NCBI GenBank assembly: GCA_028554755.1
Contig: JAPTOF010000025.1
Span: 1,054,001 to 1,118,000 of the forward strand
DNA from: Cordia subcordata
Lineage: Eukaryota; Streptophyta; Magnoliopsida; Boraginales; Cordiaceae
Reading direction: 5' to 3'
DNA length: 64,000 nt
Part shown: positions 44,964 through 57,714 of the stretch, one piece after another
Numbering within the stretch: the stretch's first letter is position 1
Layout of the letters: the number at the start of each line of letters is the position of its first letter
Position numbers and translations under genes: made by a program
The notes under the pieces: generated by a model
Told to the model about the DNA's origin: nothing
The model's input: only the letters and a program-made list of their open reading frames with translations
The model's database searches: none

Positions 44964-46509
44964 TTTCCTAGATATACAATGATATAATCATAATTATTTT
45001 ATGAGTATGGAATTGATGCATGTATAATATGTACTTTTACATCATTTGTCTTTAAATAGATTAACCCTTAAACTACTCGATGTAACAGTGTCTCAACGTC
45101 CTTACAAAAACTCTATCGATGGAATGGTCGAACTTGTGAACGTTAAGTTAAGCGTCACCACTTATTTGAATTGACAATTATCTGGATATGATTCCATTGA
45201 ATAATTCAATCACTGTTTTTCTTGGCTTCTTAAATCCGGTAGTGAACTCTATCGATGAGAGAGCCGAACCTACCATTAAGTTGAGTGTATACCCATTTCT
45301 TATGTTTATTCGCCATAACATTCTTGATTTAAGTCCTCTAATGGGGTAGTGACTTTAATCAATGTTGTGTGAGGCGATCTTCATTGAAGAATTCCACCGA
45401 TAGGATGGCCAAACTCACTAACACCCTTTTGAATAAACATTTTAAATTCACCTTGCTAAATCTTGATAAAGTGTCACCCTCCGATGGGGAAGTTAATGAC
45501 ATTTACCATTAGCATGAATTGGATAAGGAAAGCCGTGGGGTATTTCCAGTCCCCTTTCCAACTCAATATTTTAACATAAGGGTTTTCTCTATTTTTGGTG
45601 TTCTTGCTTTTTGTTTTACATCTAAACACACTTTGGATTTGCAAAACACTTTGGTTTTTGTGAATCCTTTTTGTATTATTAAAACAGATTATTTACCTAA
45701 ATGCAGGTGTATGGACCCTTAGGTTGTCATATTGTAAATCTCAAGTTAAGTTTTTCATTTTTGTCATGAGATTGCATGGCATCTTTAGACATAATTGCTT
45801 ACAATTATCTTTTCTAAGCCAATCTCATTTAAATGAACTTAACTATCTCTAAGAAATAAACACATAAGATTGGCCAATTTTAAATACCTAATGAGTGGGC
45901 AAATTTCTAGGTGGTAATCATGTTTATGCTTATGCAAATATGATAAAACATACATCAATGCATTATAAACATCCACCAAAATATGTTAGAATCCCTCTTT
46001 GATGGCTCCCTGCAATCTTCAATTCAAAAAGCATAAAATAGCAATCTTTGTTGCAATTTCTGCCAGAGTTGGTTGACCGCATGGAGGAGCCGATCGACCG
46101 ACTAAGACATATTTGCTCGTATGCTATTTTTCCTTGCTTCTTTCCTTCGTCTCTTGAAGATTACAACAATAATGTATTTTGCTATTGCTAATACAAGCAT
46201 ACAATCATAAAAGAAACATTACAAGGATATCAAAACATCATATGCTTCTTTTAAATGAAGTTACAAGCAATAACCATAAAGATTTATACGTGAAATCGCC
46301 TATGGCCAAGCTTTATTGACCGTACAAGAAACTCTATCATGCATACATATGAACCATCAAAGGGATTTTATATCAACTGCACGTACAAGCAAAAAACCAC
46401 AAGTATATGCAACACAACGTTTCCTAATCTTGCCACTCACAAGATGACTAACATATTTATGCAAATACAATATTCTTGCATAGTCTAAGCATGTTGTGTG
46501 TGAGACCAA
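44964..46509 (-). other. Long 5' leader of copia IV
   Basis: About 1.5 kb without coding signal. Includes the block 'ggttgaccgcatgg...gatcgaccgact' (about 46070-46105), resembling the GGTCGAC-rich insert at 36353. The leader is roughly twice the length of that in copia P. Confidence 0.6.
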
Positions 46510-46521
46510 GCACTGATACCA
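46510..46521 (-). other. Primer binding site of copia IV
   Basis: TGGTATCAGTGC in element sense, two bases after the 5' LTR. It matches the complement of the plant initiator Met tRNA 3' end (TGGTATCAGAGC) at 11 of 12 positions. Confidence 0.85.
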
Positions 46522-46523
46522 AT

Positions 46524-48456
46524 TGTAGGATCGATAATTTTACATGTGCTCTATCCTAGTCGATATTTTCAAAAAATTCTACCAAGAAAACATGCTAAGA
46601 AAATAAAATAACCACATAACACACACAAGAACATGATTAAGAACATATAGAACATAATTAGTATTTGCAAAATATGTAAAGCTAACCTCTTGAAGTGTGG
46701 GGCCTTTGATGAAGCTAAAACCGTCACGAGCTTTATTCCCACTCATGAACAAGGCCCCTAAAAAATTTTTTACTATATAGGTGTCACAATATGCAACTCC
46801 AAAATCTTTTTCACTATGGTTAAAGAGACTTATCTTAAGAGAATAACCTCTTGTGTGGGAAGAAGCAAAGAAATATGCTCTTGAAAATCTAGAGCCAAAA
46901 AACCACACAATAGGTATTTACTATGTGTTGTAGTATTCTCTTGCCAAAATGGAACAAATCAACTACAAAATTTTTTGGATGCTAGAAATGGTTTAAGGTC
47001 TTGCCTATTTATAAAAACTGTTTGGCACCTAAACCTTGTAAACTTTCCATGTGGGAAACTTTTTCTTAGTAGTAAATGTTTGCCACATATCATGGAAGTT
47101 ACTTGTACAATTTGAATTCTTCATGAAAGATACTTGTACAATTTGAATTCTTTATGGAAGATACTTGTACAATTTGAATTCTTCATGTAGTAACTTTTTA
47201 GCACATGTCTTGGAAGATTGGCCCAAGCCCAACACATAGTCCATAATCCATGTGGAGGCCCAAGCCTAATAAGAAACCATCCAAGCCCAATTAGGTTATC
47301 TTAGACTCTAAAGAAAGCCCAAACCCAATTCCAAGATTTGGTCCAATAATGCTATTACCACAATATGGAATTTGCTCTTTCAAGATTCCTCTCTCAAAGT
47401 CATTTCAACTAAGGAAGGGACCAAGAAGGCACAATTAACCTTGGCTTCCAAAAATAATTAAAAAATGTCTTTGCCTGATCTAGGTGACATAATAATTATT
47501 TTTAACTCCGATCTATTCCACCATAAGATCAAAGTTGCACTCCAAAAATAATTGCTATTACCCAAAAGCTTATCACAAAAGAATGTGAACTTTGTCTTTG
47601 ATCTACTAAACAACCAATCATAATGCCCCTCTATGTATACCCACAACTAAGGCTGGTCCTTTGGCCCGTGTACTATCACCTTTTTAGCTGCATCTTTTCT
47701 TTTGGGTCTCTTGTCCTATTGCAAACCATCCTTGGTCGTGGAATCTCTTGATTTTAGGAGCGACCCTCAAGCCATATGACCAATACACCCATAAAGGTAG
47801 TATCACTAGATCTAGATTCGGATGATAAATATCAACAATCCCAAAGGGGGCACATAGATTCCATATTACATATGCATGTTCAAATTAATTAGAACTTAGC
47901 ACTCAATGCACAAGGCTGTTGATCCTAATAAAGTAAGATCTCACCCACAGTGAATCAAAGTACCAAATCGTAACTTCATTAGTTCATCCACATATGCTCA
48001 AGATTAAGAACAATGATCATTTAATAGTAGTGAGTATCTTGTTTTCTTTTTTTGATAGTACGTCTCTAGAAAACATACTCACAATGATCCTGTCAAATAC
48101 GTGACACACGTACTATTGAGACAAATCCAGAAAGTCCTCCAATGACCTAGGTACATCACCCTCAACAAGGAGACTTTCTCAATATAACTTTATCCGAGCA
48201 GAGTGTCCAACAATACCATTCGGTTACGGACTCAATTTATGACATGACTAAATCTAGACTTGGACCTACTGTGCGTCCAGCCTCACTATGCACCCAAATC
48301 ATTTGTTCAAGTCATAGAACCTTTATACATACATCAATAAAACATACCAAAGATAATATGTAAGAAACTCATAATGCCATTTCACAAAATGATTATAAAT
48401 TTTTTAACATCCAAAATGTCAAAACAAGTGAGCTTTAGGGCATACCATTCCTAACA
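46524..48456 (-). repeat. 5' LTR of copia IV with 31-bp triplication
   Basis: 1933 bp, about 59 bp longer than the 3' LTR. The difference is mostly two extra 31-bp units. TATA candidate at 47005-47013. Confidence 0.9.
47095..47187 (-). repeat. Three tandem 31-bp units in the 5' LTR of copia IV
   Basis: Units 47095-47125, 47126-47156 and 47157-47187 share ACTTGTACAATTTGAATTCT. The 3' LTR and the LTR at 55177 have one unit or a part of one. Confidence 0.95.
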
Positions 48457-50420
48457 TGCAACTAGTCTAATCCCCACACATCTCCCGAGTGTAATATATT
48501 TTTTATTTTATATTTTTATATAATTTTGAAAATCATATAATTGAAATGGCAATAATTTTATTGAGAAAAATAATCTACCAATCTATTAATTTTACATGAC
48601 ATGGAATTGTAAGTGCTTAAGTTTTATAAACGATTATGAGTTTAGCAATTGATGTGATTGATTATGCGTAAACCATGTATAGTTGAAGGAGTTTGAAATA
48701 AACATTAATAGAAGCTGAAGCCGATTTTTTTTTTCCAAAAAAAAATTCAGCTTTAAGAGAGTTATTAATTGGGAAATAAAATACAGGTCACATATCTAGG
48801 TTTGAGGATATTTAATACATATAATTTTTAATTAGTTATTATTAATAATAAATATTCGAAGTATCCTATTATCTTATCAGTTATATTTAAACTTAAATAT
48901 ATTCATATGAAATATTATTGACATGACAAAGATCTTGATCTAGTTTGACTTGGTTATTTTGAAATAACATTGATTTTATAAGATTAATTTGGTTGTTTTG
49001 CATGAGTTATATTCTCTCATTTCTTACTTGATGATTGCAATTTATACCATGCTCATTCACTATCATGCTCCACTGTATTCCGTCACCTTTGTTCACAATA
49101 TTGATATTGTTTGTTCATAAGATTAATACTATTTGTTCATAATATTAATATTGTGTAGGTATGTGTGTGAATATATTTTTGTGTATTTGTGTGTATAAGA
49201 GTGGTCAACAAATATATGTTAAGTGATAAACTAATAAATTATAAACAAATAGTAAAAAAGTTGTGAACAATTTTCTAGATGTATTTATTCATAATTTTTA
49301 TACTATTTATTCATAAATTTTATGGTCTTTGTTCATTGAAGGTGCACAATGCTTGGTGGGTGCGGTACATGGTATAATTCTCCATTGATTACGTCCCAAA
49401 GTCATCTAACATACCAACTCCTACTTTGGCATTACATCCAATAACAACCAAACTTTTTGATTCTTTTATCATAATTGTGCATTTATCCCCTAAAATTTAT
49501 ATCTTGCTCAATTTTAAAGAATATAGTTGTTTGATAAATATTTCTTTTGCTTAATAAGTATTTCTTTTATCAAATTTAACAACCATAAGAATATCTTAAA
49601 TTTTGTTTTTATTGTTAATAATACTCTTATATAATGGTTTTTCATTTTATAAAGATCATTTAAATGTAAAACATCCCTAGTTCATGCATCATTCACTCAA
49701 ATATATTTGATCATATATCCTTAATGCTAAAAATTGATTAGAATCAAGAAAGTTATTAGAGTGAAATTAAAATAAAAAGTTCTTAAAAATATGTAGAAGT
49801 GAAACAAAATTTTTAAAAATTAAAAAGAATAAATAGGTTAGTCATTAAAAATGGCCTTATATCATCATGTAATATAATTTTTCTCTCTATCATTATTTCA
49901 TGTCAGGCAACTAATCTATTACAAAATAACTTCGTTTCAAAAATAGACAATGTAGAAATGGAATTGTTTTCGATATGTAATATAATTTTGATTAGATAAA
50001 AAAGTAGATAAGCTTGAAGAGATTGTAGGAGATCAATTTTTTTTCTTTTTGTAAAAAAATTTGATAGAGTTTTAATAGAAACTCAATATTAAAACATTAC
50101 ATATTATTTTGAATGAATTCTTTTAAGAAATTATACAATGACAATTTAAATAATGAATTTTATCATTGAGGTAATTAATCTCATAATTATTTTATCTTAT
50201 AAAATTTTATTTAAATTAATAGTTTAATCTTATAAGAACAATATCCAACCTATAACTTTTTTCTACTATTGATTGGAAGGAATGCTTATCTAGCAACATG
50301 AGATATAATGGTTGTTCTCTAATAACAATAACAGTAGTTTATAATTTTTTTTGCTCAAAATTATAAATAGACACCTTATGATGTATAAAATATCCATCTA
50401 TTGATAATTTTAGATGAAGT
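48457..50420. other. AT-rich non-coding stretch, nothing identified
   Basis: About 2 kb between copia IV and the third-family LTR, with no supported ORF, LTR or LINE motif. It may be old intergenic host DNA. Only a small 22-bp minisatellite stands out. Confidence 0.5.
49089..49154. repeat. 22-bp x 3 minisatellite
   Basis: Units 49089-49110, 49111-49132 and 49133-49154 follow ttgttca(c/t)aa(t/g)att(g/a)ata(t/c)t(g/a)t. Related 'ttattcataa' phrases follow near 49290-49330. Confidence 0.75.
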
Positions 50421-51177
50421 TGTGAGAATTATGATTTTTGACATAGAGGTCAAAGCCATTTTGACATGAATTTGGTTCGAGTCCTGCTCATCTAACGAGT
50501 TAGTCTTGTTTCGTGTAATAAGCGTGGTATTTACATGTCAAAAATGAACTTCTAGTGAATGAGAAATTAGCATCAAAGTTGGGTTTTTAACTAGTTTGGT
50601 TGTAGGATTTTATTTACCTTATAGAGGTATACACGTACAAAAACCCAAAATGGTTTGTAACCAAAAGCCATTTAAATCTGGATTTTGCCTAGGAGTTATG
50701 ACAGTGGTGGTTACAAAATTCTCCACTAATGCTAGGATTAATACCTAAGAGTTATGGCATATTATGGGGAACAGTGTCAACCATTATATTTCTTAGCATT
50801 AATCCCTTAATTGAATGCAGCTGATCACTCCACCACTCTATATGTCCATCCATTCTAGTAAACCTATAGGAGAAAAAGTTCTAGCAACATGAGCATTTTC
50901 ATTTTCATATAGTTCATTTCTATGGGGGGAGTTCTTTACTTACCAGTCCGCAAGTCCTTGCTGTAGGATTGCTACCAACATCAAGAAGTATATAGTCGTT
51001 GTATCCTGGAAGAGATACGCCACACACCCTTTTAGCACCGGTTAAGGGGGCGTAAATCCCTTAAGGATATTATTTACAAGCCTCGGCTATTTTCAATTAT
51101 TTCTTTATTTTGTATCTTTAATTTAGTTTTTTTATCTATATTATGTATTTCCAGTATTTACACACTATTTTCCAACA
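50421..51177 (+). repeat. 5' LTR of the third-family remnant
   Basis: It aligns with the T 3' LTR in reverse: 'tatttacatgtcaaaaat', 'aactagtttggttg', 'gagatacgcca', 'tttagcaccgg', 'gcctcggctatttt'. It starts TGTGAG and ends CCAACA at 51177. At 757 bp it is shorter than the 1025-bp T LTR; internal losses include the GC-rich block. Confidence 0.75.
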
Positions 51178-51192
51178 ACTTAAGGGATTTAC
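51052..51192 (+). other. LTR / post-LTR inverted repeat (putative self-priming site), plus-strand copy
   Basis: GTAAATCCCTTAAG inside the LTR (51052-51065) is a perfect reverse complement of CTTAAGGGATTTAC (51179-51192), which starts two bases after the LTR end, where a primer binding site must lie. No TGG-type tRNA site is present there. Confidence 0.7.
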
Positions 51193-53039
51193 CTTACTGA
51201 CATGGTTGCTTCTTTGAGTGCAGAATTTTTATTTTCCTTGACTTTTTAAGACAAAATGTGTAGAAACTATGGAAATGAACAGATTGATAAAGTTGGAAAT
51301 AGCCTCCAAATTGTGATCGTTCAAAATGGAATTTTGGGAAATTCCAAAATTATTAACCCCGACTAGAGTTACGGGAAATGTTGGCATTATGCCAATGATT
51401 TCTTCCACTAACGGAGTTAGTGGAAATAATATAACTTCATAAAGATATTGGACTGTGGAGAAAAATGGAGGCTATTAGACCAGTCTTAATCCATTTGGTG
51501 AGCCTACTGAGTCTAGATCTTGGATATTCTCAGGCAAAAGTTCTTGGAGTTGGCAAAATTGGATGTTACATCATTAAACCTCCTTAGGACTTGTCCCCTA
51601 CTTGTATGACGAGATATGGAAGCCATAGAGGCATATCTCAAGTGGAAAGATAGTGATTTTGTCATTGTTTGAATGACGAGTTGTATAAAATCTACTCATT
51701 GACTGGAGAGATTATGAGGACCCTATGGCTAAAGTTAGATCTTATTAAAGGATCAAAGCCTCCAGGTCATAGCTTTTGAGCCAAATTTGTAAGCCTTTGG
51801 CTAGTAGATAATATTGTTGAGAATGTTATCTTATTTTGGAAAGAGTAATATTATTGAGAATATTATCTATACATAAAATGACATTTCTGATAATATTATT
51901 TCAATGAATTGTCTTTGTGATTATTTATGATTAAAAGTTAATATTATTGAGAATATTATTTTGGTGAGATTATTATCTAAATAATATTATGGAAAATATT
52001 ATTCATGTGTTTGTTCTAACTGGTTGGTATGAGTTATATTCTCAAGAGCCAAAATTTATTTTAGCTTTCGTGAAGCTATAGTGTGTACAATGAAGAAACT
52101 CTAACAAACTTAATATTGAGATTAAGTTTTGAAGGAAGACAAAATTTAATTTTTCTTGTGACTAATGTGAATTTTGTTAGCAAAAAATTGCTATCAAATT
52201 AAATATTAGTAAGTGGACTTTGGGATCACTTGGAAAAAGTAAATTGTGGCAGAAACTAATCAAGTTTGGGTGAACTCCTAAATTAAAATTAGTTCACATA
52301 TGAGATGTGAAATAAGTCATAACTTGGTTTTTATCACTCGTTGTGCATGCAACTTAGAAGTGAAAATATTCTTTGTTTTTGCTATTGGAGGTTGTATGAA
52401 TATTTGAGTCTATATGATTCCTATGGAAACAATTGAATTGGGAATGAGAAATTTGTTGATAAAGGTGTGTAAAATATATCTTTGGGTTGCTATCTTTGTC
52501 ATCACTTTTTTTTATGAAAGATGTTTGCAACACAAACGTAAAAAAAAAAAACATAGACATTACGAGCTTCATTCAATGCTACATAAAAGTAATTGATTAC
52601 CATAATCATAAGCCTATGATGACCACAATTAATTAAGTAATGACGGCTTGGAGTTATGGCTTGTAATTATAATGCATTTATGGCTTATAATTATGGAGGC
52701 ATAATGACTTATGATTATGGCTTATGTGGTTAGAGTACTTGAATAGAAGAAATATTGGAGAATGTAATGTCTTGCATTACATATGCTCTTTTGGCAAGAA
52801 GGTTATGAACATTATCATTCCATTCATTCATCCCTTGGTGTAAAGGACTTTGGTCTCCACTTTATGGTAAGAAACATTAAGACTTGTGAATTTTGATTTG
52901 TTAAATAGACTTGTGAAAATAAGTCTAATCCATTGAGTGGATTTTTCAATCACAGTAATGTAAAGTTTGGTGGAATCAAAATTAAGTAGAACTACTTTCA
53001 AATTAGTAAAGAGGATTCCAAACCCTTGAGTTAATCCAC

Positions 53040-55170
53040 AGTGACTTAAAATTTGTGCAAACTAAGGGCAATAAAAAGTATTTTATACTTTTATCGATGT
53101 CTGCACAAGGCATTGTTATGTGTACCAATTTAGGACCAAAGACAAAGCTTTAGATGTCTTTAAACAATTCCAAGCTGAGGTTGAAAATCAAATAGGCAAG
53201 AAGATCAAAACATTGAGAAATGATCAGGGTGGAGAATATGTACATCTGTTAGGAACATATTACGCTGAACAAGGGATAATACACAAACCATGGGCTCTTT
53301 ATTCTTCATAACAAAATGGTACTACTGTACATAGAAAATAGAACTCTCAAAGAAATGATGAATGTCTTGTTGATAAATTTGAATTTACCTCAGAACTTAT
53401 GGAGGAAAGTGGTTTTAACCACAAATCATGATTTACATAGAGTACCCTACAAGGAATAGGAAAAGACTTTGTATGAGTCATGAAAAAGGCCTACTGCCTT
53501 CTTGCGGATATCTAAGGGTATGGGATGTTTAGCGAAGGTAGGAGTTTCAACTCGTATAGTGGTCAAAGAGGACCAAAGACGGTTAACTGCATTTTCATTA
53601 GGTATGCACAAAATAATGTTGCATATAGATTTTACGTACACAAGTTAGAACCATCTGACATTCATGAGAATATAGTTTTTGAGTCATGAAATGCTGAGTT
53701 ATTTGAGACAACATCTTTGTAGAAAGAGTCACAAGAGCCAAGTTCTTCTAAACCAGGAAAACTCTTGACCCGTCAAGCATAGAGACTACGATTGGTGAAC
53801 CCAGATGTAGTAAAAGCGTTAGAACTTCTATGTTGTTTGGGCCTGACTTAATAACTTTCATGTTAAAAAGTGTGCCCAAAACTTTCAAGAAAGCTATGTC
53901 TATTACTGAGGCATCTCTTTGAATAGAGGTAGTGAATAGTGAAATTGTCCATCATACCTAACCATAGATGGGATTGGTAGATCTACCACTTGGAAATAAA
54001 TCTTTAAGGTATAAATGGATCTCCAAGAGCATGATGCAGCTGATGGATCTTTAAGGCCTGGTTGGTTATAAAAGATTGTAGCCAAAAAGAGGGTCTGGAT
54101 TATTTTAACATCCATTCACCAGTTATGAGGATTACATTGATTCAGATATTGATCACTATTGTAGCTATATTCAACTGGGAGATGTGTAAAATTGATGTAA
54201 AGACATCTTTCTTGAATAGGGATGTGAAGGAGGAGATCTATATAGAACAACCTGAAGGGTTTGTAGTTCTAGGTCAAAGGAAGAAAGTATATCGACTTAT
54301 GAACTCTTTTTGCAAACTAAAGCAAACACCTAAATAGTTGCATGGGAATTCTAATCAAGTCATGCTAGTGAATAGGGTTAAAACAAATGAGTATGACAAG
54401 TATGTCTATTGAAAGACCATGGATCAAAATTCTTGTCATTGTTTGTCATTATAAAGATGACATGCTTATCACTGGAAGTGATAATGAAGCAAATACATGC
54501 TTTCCTAGATACTATATAATGAAAGACATAGGTGTCATAAGGGTAATTTTGGTGCCAAAATCATAAAGACATCTAATAGTCTGGTCTTGTTCCAGTTCTA
54601 TTATTTGGTGGAAATACTAGACAAGTTTAATTAAAAGAGACAATAGTGAGATTGCAAAAACTCTTGTAGATGAAACTGTACATTTAAGCAATATATGGAT
54701 GGGAGGATACCTCATTTCAAGTACTCCTGAATTATAAGGAGCTTAATGTACATAATGGATAGTACAGTACACATAGAGCCTGCATCATGAATAGGCTAAG
54801 TAGATACACTCCAAGCCTTACAAGTTAGGTTACTATTCTCAAGGTCCTGAGATACTAGAGGCACACCATGGACTATGGGCTGTATTACACAAGATATCCA
54901 TCCATACTAAGAGGTTGATAATGACATCAACTGGATATTTGAAGACTTGGGATCCATAAGTGGATATGTTTTTACGTTAGCAAGTGCAGCTGTGTCACGA
55001 AAGAGATGGAAATTGAATGGCTTCAATGTATCTAGAGGATGTTTTATGAAGCCTATAGCCACCATTAGTTTTTACTGAGATAGCCAGTCGATGATCAGTA
55101 AGACACAGAATATAAAGTATGATGGTGTATATGTCATAGACATTATATCATTAAGCAGTTGCTTTATATT
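53040..55170 (+). pseudogene. Third-family copia pol remnant (integrase to RNase H)
   Basis: The integrase core at 53120-53311 reads FRTKDKALDVFKQFQAEVEN, then KKIKTLRNDQGGEYVHLL and AEQGIIH, closely parallel to T 61640-61466. The later part 53580-53700 has RYAQNNVAYRF and EPSDIHENIVFES. RT at 54062-54337 has WEMCKIDVKTSFLNRDVKEE and PEGFVV. The YVDD region (about 54450) and RNase H (about 54860-55165) are readable only in pieces. Stops are dense. Confidence 0.75.
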
Positions 55171-55176
55171 AGGTTA

Positions 55177-56962
55177 TATAGGATCGATAATATTACATGT
55201 GATCTATCCTAATTCATATTTTCAAAAAATTCTACCAAGAAAACATGCTAGGAAGTAAAATAACCACAAAACACACACAAGAATATGTTAAGAACATATA
55301 AAACATAACTAGTATTTGCAAAAATATGTAAAGCTAACCTCTTGAAGCGTTGGGCCTTTGATGAAGCATAACTGTCACGAGCTTTGTTCCCGTTCACGGA
55401 CAAGGCTGCCAAAAAATTTTACTACAAAGGTGTTGCAATAGGCAACTCCCTAGTCTTCTTCCCTATGATTAAAAAGACGTATCTTAAGAGAATAACCTCT
55501 TGTGTGTGAAGAAGCAAAGTAATATGGTCTTGAAAATCTAGAGCAAAAACCACATAATAAGTGTGTAATATGTGTTGTATTCTCTTGCCAAAATGGAAGA
55601 GATCAACTACAAAATTTTTGGATGCTAGAAATGGTTTAAGGTCTTGCCCATTTATAAGAAAAGTTTGGCACCTAAACCTTGTAAACTTTCCATATGGGAA
55701 ACTTTTTCTTAGTAGTAAATGTTTGCCACATGTCATGGGAGTTACTTGTATAATTTGAATTCTTCTTGTACTAACTTTCTAACACGTCTTGGAAGATTGG
55801 CCAAGCCCACAATCCAAGCCCAACACATAGTCCATAATCCATGTGAAGGCCCAAGCCCAACAAAAAACCATCCAAGTCCAATTAGGTCATCTTGGACTCT
55901 AAAGAAAGCCCCCAAACCTAATTCTAAGCTTTGGCCCAATAAAGCTACTACCATAATATGGAATATGCTCCTTCAAGATTACTCTCTCAAAGTCATTTCA
56001 ACTAGGGAATGGACCAAGAAGACATAATTAACCTTGGCTTCCAAAAATAATCAAAAATGTTATTGCCTGATCTAGGCAACATAATAATTATTTTTTGACT
56101 CTGATCTATTCCACCATAAGATCAAAGTTGCACTCCAAGAATAATTGCTATTTGCCAAAAGCTTGTCACAAAAAAATGTGAACTTTGTCTTTGACCTACT
56201 AAATAATCAACCATAATGCACATCTATGTATACCTACAGCTAAGGTCAATCCTTTGGCATGTGTACTATCACCTCCTTAGCTGCATCTTTTTCCGTTGGG
56301 TTTATTGTTCTATTGCCAATCAACCTTTGTCATGGAATCTCTTGATCTAGGGAGCGACCCTCAAGCCATATGACCGATACACCCATAAAGATAGTATTAT
56401 TAGATCTAGATTTGGATGATAAATTTGGACTATCCCAAAAAGGGCACATAGATTCCATCTTGCATATGCATGTTCCAATTAACTAGAACTTAGCAGTCAA
56501 TGCACAAAGCTGTTGATCCTAATAAAGTAAGATCTCACCTACAGTTAATCAAAGTACTAAACCCTAACTTTGTTAGTTGATCCACATATGTTCATGATTA
56601 AGAGCAATGATCATTTAGTAGCAGTGAGAATCTTGTTTTCTTTCTTTGATATTACGTCTCTAAAAAAACATAGTCACAATGGTCCTATCCAATACGTGAC
56701 ACACGTACTATCGAAACAAATTCTAAAAGTCCTCTAATGACCTAGGTAGATCACCCTCAACGAGAAGACTTGCTCAATATAACCTTATCCCGGTAGAGTG
56801 TCCAACACTGCAATTCTGTTACGGACTTAATTTATGACGTGACTAAATCTAGACTTAGACCTACTGTGCGTCTAGCCTCATTGCGCAACCAAGTCATTAG
56901 TTCAAGTCAAAGGACCTTTATACATATATCAATAAAACATACCTGAGATAATATGTAAGAAG
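55177..56962 (-). repeat. Family-1 LTR cutting the plus-strand remnant, inner end missing
   Basis: It starts TATAGGATCGATAATATTAC (first G changed to A) and follows the family-1 LTR to 'gataatatgtaagaa' at 56962, about 100 bp short of the expected CCTAACA end. It may be a truncated solo LTR or the edge of an element removed by deletion. Confidence 0.85.
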
Positions 56963-57204
56963 AATTCACATTGAATTATATCATATAGATCATGCATCAT
57001 TCGATGTAGAATAAAATTGAATTCTAACACCTTGAAATACAGATTAAGTCAAGTGCAATATTTAATGAATCAAACAATAAATAAATTACAAAGAATAAAA
57101 ATTATATTACACTGTGTGGGATTTGCAATATTTAAGTTACTCATAGCTAGCTGTATAAATCAAGACTCATGATTCCTCGACCGAAAAGAAAATCGTGATT
57201 CAAG

Positions 57205-57326
57205 TTGTTGTGCTAACTTAAAGTAGAAAACAGTAAAGAAAATAGATTACACTTAATGATATATCTTGTCGTGCTAACTTAAAGAAAAAAATAGTAAGAA
57301 AATAAATTATAAAGAATGATAAATAC
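57205..57326. repeat. 61-bp tandem duplication
   Basis: Units 57205-57265 and 57266-57326 share gtgctaacttaaag...agtaa(a)gaaaata.att. Several substitutions separate them. Confidence 0.75.
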
Positions 57327-57383
57327 CTCTTAAAGCAGCACCAAAGCCAACACAAATTAAACTATAGGACTTTAGACAACAAG

Positions 57384-57503
57384 CTAAACCGAATTCTAAG
57401 GGTCAATAGTTGGAATTTTTTCTTTTCAAAGAGAGTTTTTAACTAAACCAAATTCTAAGGGTGAACAGTTGGAATTTTTTTTCTTTTCAAAGAGAGTTTT
57501 TGA
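57384..57503. repeat. 59-61 bp tandem duplication
   Basis: Units 57384-57442 and 57443-57503 share ctaaacc(g/a)aattctaaggg and cttttcaaagagagttttt. The second has two extra T's. Confidence 0.85.
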
Positions 57504-57714
57504 CAAGAAAAATAGAATAGAAGTCACATGTACATGAGGACATTTATACTTTAATTTTTAATTTATTTATTTTAAATAATAAAAATTAGTATTGTCCTAT
57601 CATATCAAATATATTTTGAAGTTAAGTAATTTTAAATTATTTTAAAATTCATAAGGAATCATCTATTTTAGAGCCATTTAGGTGTTTGGATAACAGAATG
57701 ATGGAGTTTAAATT

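Larger units (their letters stand above)
39253..48456 (-). mobile_element. Copia IV: structurally complete family-1 Ty1/copia element
   Basis: About 9.2 kb with both LTRs, PPT, primer binding site, gag and pol in order. The flanks read cacga (39248-39252) and tgcaa (48457-48461), so no 5-bp target duplication is evident, which may mean old decay or LTR recombination. Coding frames are interrupted by stops. The two LTRs differ by a 31-bp triplication and by point changes, so it is not recent. Confidence 0.9.
50421..55176 (+). mobile_element. Third-family copia remnant, plus strand, 3' end lost
   Basis: 5' LTR (50421-51177), then highly worn gag (51200-52300), integrase (53040-53700) and RT/RNase H (54060-55170) in the same order as element T on the other strand. 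A family-1 LTR at 55177 ends it, and no continuation is found after that LTR. Confidence 0.75.
56963..57714. other. AT-rich non-coding stretch with two tandem duplications
   Basis: No coding signal. The sequence is A-rich with repeats at 57205-57326 and 57384-57503. 'gaattc...attgaattctaac' near the left edge occurs once more just downstream. Its origin was not recognised. Confidence 0.5.

Noticed and set aside
39248..48461. 5-bp target duplication for copia IV
   Set aside because: Flanks read cacga and tgcaa; no match, so none claimed.
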